NCBI RefSeq assembly: GCF_002836595.1
Contig: NZ_PJBB01000003.1
Location: forward strand, 186,001 to 250,000
Direction of reading: 5' to 3'
DNA length: 64,000 nt
Origin: Tenacibaculum sp. Bg11-29
GTDB lineage: Bacteria > Bacteroidota > Bacteroidia > Flavobacteriales > Flavobacteriaceae
Shown here piece by piece: positions 63,024-64,000 of the stretch; position 1 is the first letter of the stretch; each line of letters begins with the position of its first letter. Below the pieces are notes generated by a model, which did not search any database, was not told the DNA's origin, and worked only from the letters and a program-made list of their open reading frames with translations. The position numbers were made by a program, and so were the translations under genes.

Positions 63024-64000
63024 ATGAAACCTTATAAAATAATTAAAACACTTCATTTATGGCTTGGTTTAACAGTTGGAGCCATTGTTTCTTTCTCAGG
63101 GATTACAGGTTCTTTATATGTTTGGCAACCTGAAATTTCTGCTTACTTAACAAATAGAGAATTAAACATACATAACTCTAGTAAAACCTCCTATGCAAAA
63201 AGTGTTCATACTACTATAAAGTTAAAAGAAGTACATGGTGATTCTATAAAAAAACTTCAGCTTCCTTATCGAAAAAGCAATTACATTCTGTTAACTTTTT
63301 TAAATGGAACCACATATTATTACCATCCTAAAAATGGCGCTTATTTAGGATCTAATTTAAAAACAGATTCTTTTTTTAAAACTCTTTTACAACTTCATCG
63401 AAACTTATGTATAAAACCTTACGGTAGCTATATAATGGGAATTTCTTCTCTTTTATTTTGTTTTTCTATACTAATTTCAGGTTTTTTATTATGGCGTAGA
63501 AGCTATAAGAAAAGATGGAAAAAAGGCTTTACAATAACCTGGTCTTCTTCTAAGAAAAAATTTAATTACAACTTACATAAAGTAGCTGGAATCTACTTTA
63601 TAATTCCATTAATAATCATGTCTTTTTCAGGAGCATATTTCACTTTTTACAAAGAGTATAGAACACTATTTTCGGTATTACCAGACTTTAAAATAGAAGA
63701 TACTTCTTCATTAACAAAAATTAAGATAGGCACCTATTTTTCTATTGAAAAACACACCAAAAAACTACTTCCAAAGTATAAACTTTGGTCAATTCATTTT
63801 CCTTCAAAAAAAGATAGAGACTATAGGTTTAGATTCATAAATACTCTTGAAATTGAAAGTGGACTTAGAAAAACCGCAGATATTTTTACCGATAAGGATT
63901 TAATTACAACAAAGATAAACTCTTTTAATACCGACCCATTATCTTTAAGAGCCACAGCACAAATGTATCCAATTCATATTGGGGAATCATTTGGCTTTGT
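63024..64000 (+). CDS. PepSY-associated membrane protein, 3' end outside the window
   Basis: The ATG at 63024 opens a frame that continues to the window edge (325 residues visible). It starts MKPYKIIKTLHLWLGLTVGA with a first membrane segment (13-35), then a periplasmic region, LLQLHRNLCIKPYG, a segment with LISGFLLWRRSYKKR at about 143-165, then NYNLHKVAGIYFIIPLIIMSFSGAYF (190-211). This is the PepSY-associated TM / PiuB-FoxB-like layout, often linked to siderophore reduction in the inner membrane. The last residues are YPIHIGESFGF; the His residues could bind haem. Confidence 0.88.
   Translation, partial: MKPYKIIKTLHLWLGLTVGAIVSFSGITGSLYVWQPEISAYLTNRELNIHNSSKTSYAKSVHTTIKLKEVHGDSIKKLQLPYRKSNYILLTFLNGTTYYYHPKNGAYLGSNLKTDSFFKTLLQLHRNLCIKPYGSYIMGISSLLFCFSILISGFLLWRRSYKKRWKKGFTITWSSSKKKFNYNLHKVAGIYFIIPLIIMSFSGAYFTFYKEYRTLFSVLPDFKIEDTSSLTKIKIGTYFSIEKHTKKLLPKYKLWSIHFPSKKDRDYRFRFINTLEIESGLRKTADIFTDKDLITTKINSFNTDPLSLRATAQMYPIHIGESFGF

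Noticed and set aside
1..64000. tRNA or rRNA genes
   Set aside because: No cloverleaf with a GTTCRA T-loop and no rRNA-like conserved block was noticed on either strand by eye; a tRNAscan/Infernal run would be needed to be certain.

Overview
The window is low-GC DNA from a marine-type member of the Bacteroidota, most likely Flavobacteriaceae (Tenacibaculum/Polaribacter-like). The reasons are strong A+T bias, almost no Shine-Dalgarno sequences, several TAnnTTTG promoter boxes just upstream of genes, and family types common in this group (DUF3127, DUF3667, DUF1456, TonB receptors with a CarboxypepD-like plug extension, PepSY-like secreted proteins). The genus is inference. No rRNA, tRNA, CRISPR array, IS transposase or prophage was seen.

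Layout. 1-4.3 kb: housekeeping genes (alpha/beta hydrolase cut by the window edge, EngB, RluA-type pseudouridine synthase, aldehyde dehydrogenase, nitroreductase). 4.4-11.2 kb: a penicillin-acylase-family hydrolase, a small PepSY-like exported protein behind a sigma-54-like promoter, an NtrC-type regulator, and a convergent hybrid histidine kinase. 11.5-21.1 kb: a five-gene, tightly coupled Pel-like exopolysaccharide operon: PelF-type glycosyltransferase, PelG-like flippase, GH114 hydrolase without a normal start codon, a polytopic membrane protein split by a -1 frameshift at a slippery heptamer, and a 1249-residue protein joining a PelA-like deacetylase, a TPR-like region and a PelB-like outer-membrane barrel. 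This is the most unusual locus here. 21.2-29.8 kb: sugar aminotransferase, small membrane protein, lipoprotein, DJ-1-like lipoprotein, a zinc metalloprotease, a CocE/NonD hydrolase and a DUF3667 protein.

29.8-33.0 kb is an accessory patch. Three copies of a ~180-bp repeat alternate with single genes (alpha/beta hydrolase, an HNH-like protein, a frameshifted lipoprotein), giving a cassette-like gene-repeat-gene-repeat geometry. 33-45.5 kb is mostly core: aat, a COG2509 flavoprotein, DUF1456, DUF3127, a flavin reductase, a histidine kinase, HIT, greA, purK, a racemase-like insert, purE and an M3 peptidase.

45.7-50.6 kb is a partly decayed metal/TonB-type locus: a His/Cys-rich exported protein, a TonB receptor truncated after its plug, the tail of a DUF4625-like protein, and an intact ABC-2 transporter. 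50.8-54.6 kb holds a lipoprotein, an astacin-like protease, a glycosyltransferase, and a dead copy of that glycosyltransferase's 3' end on the other side of the protease. 54.7-64 kb: lpdA, fabD, a queuosine-precursor transporter, a YbdG-like channel, a lone OppC/DppC permease, then a siderophore-type TonB receptor followed by a PepSY membrane protein cut by the window end, which together suggest iron uptake.
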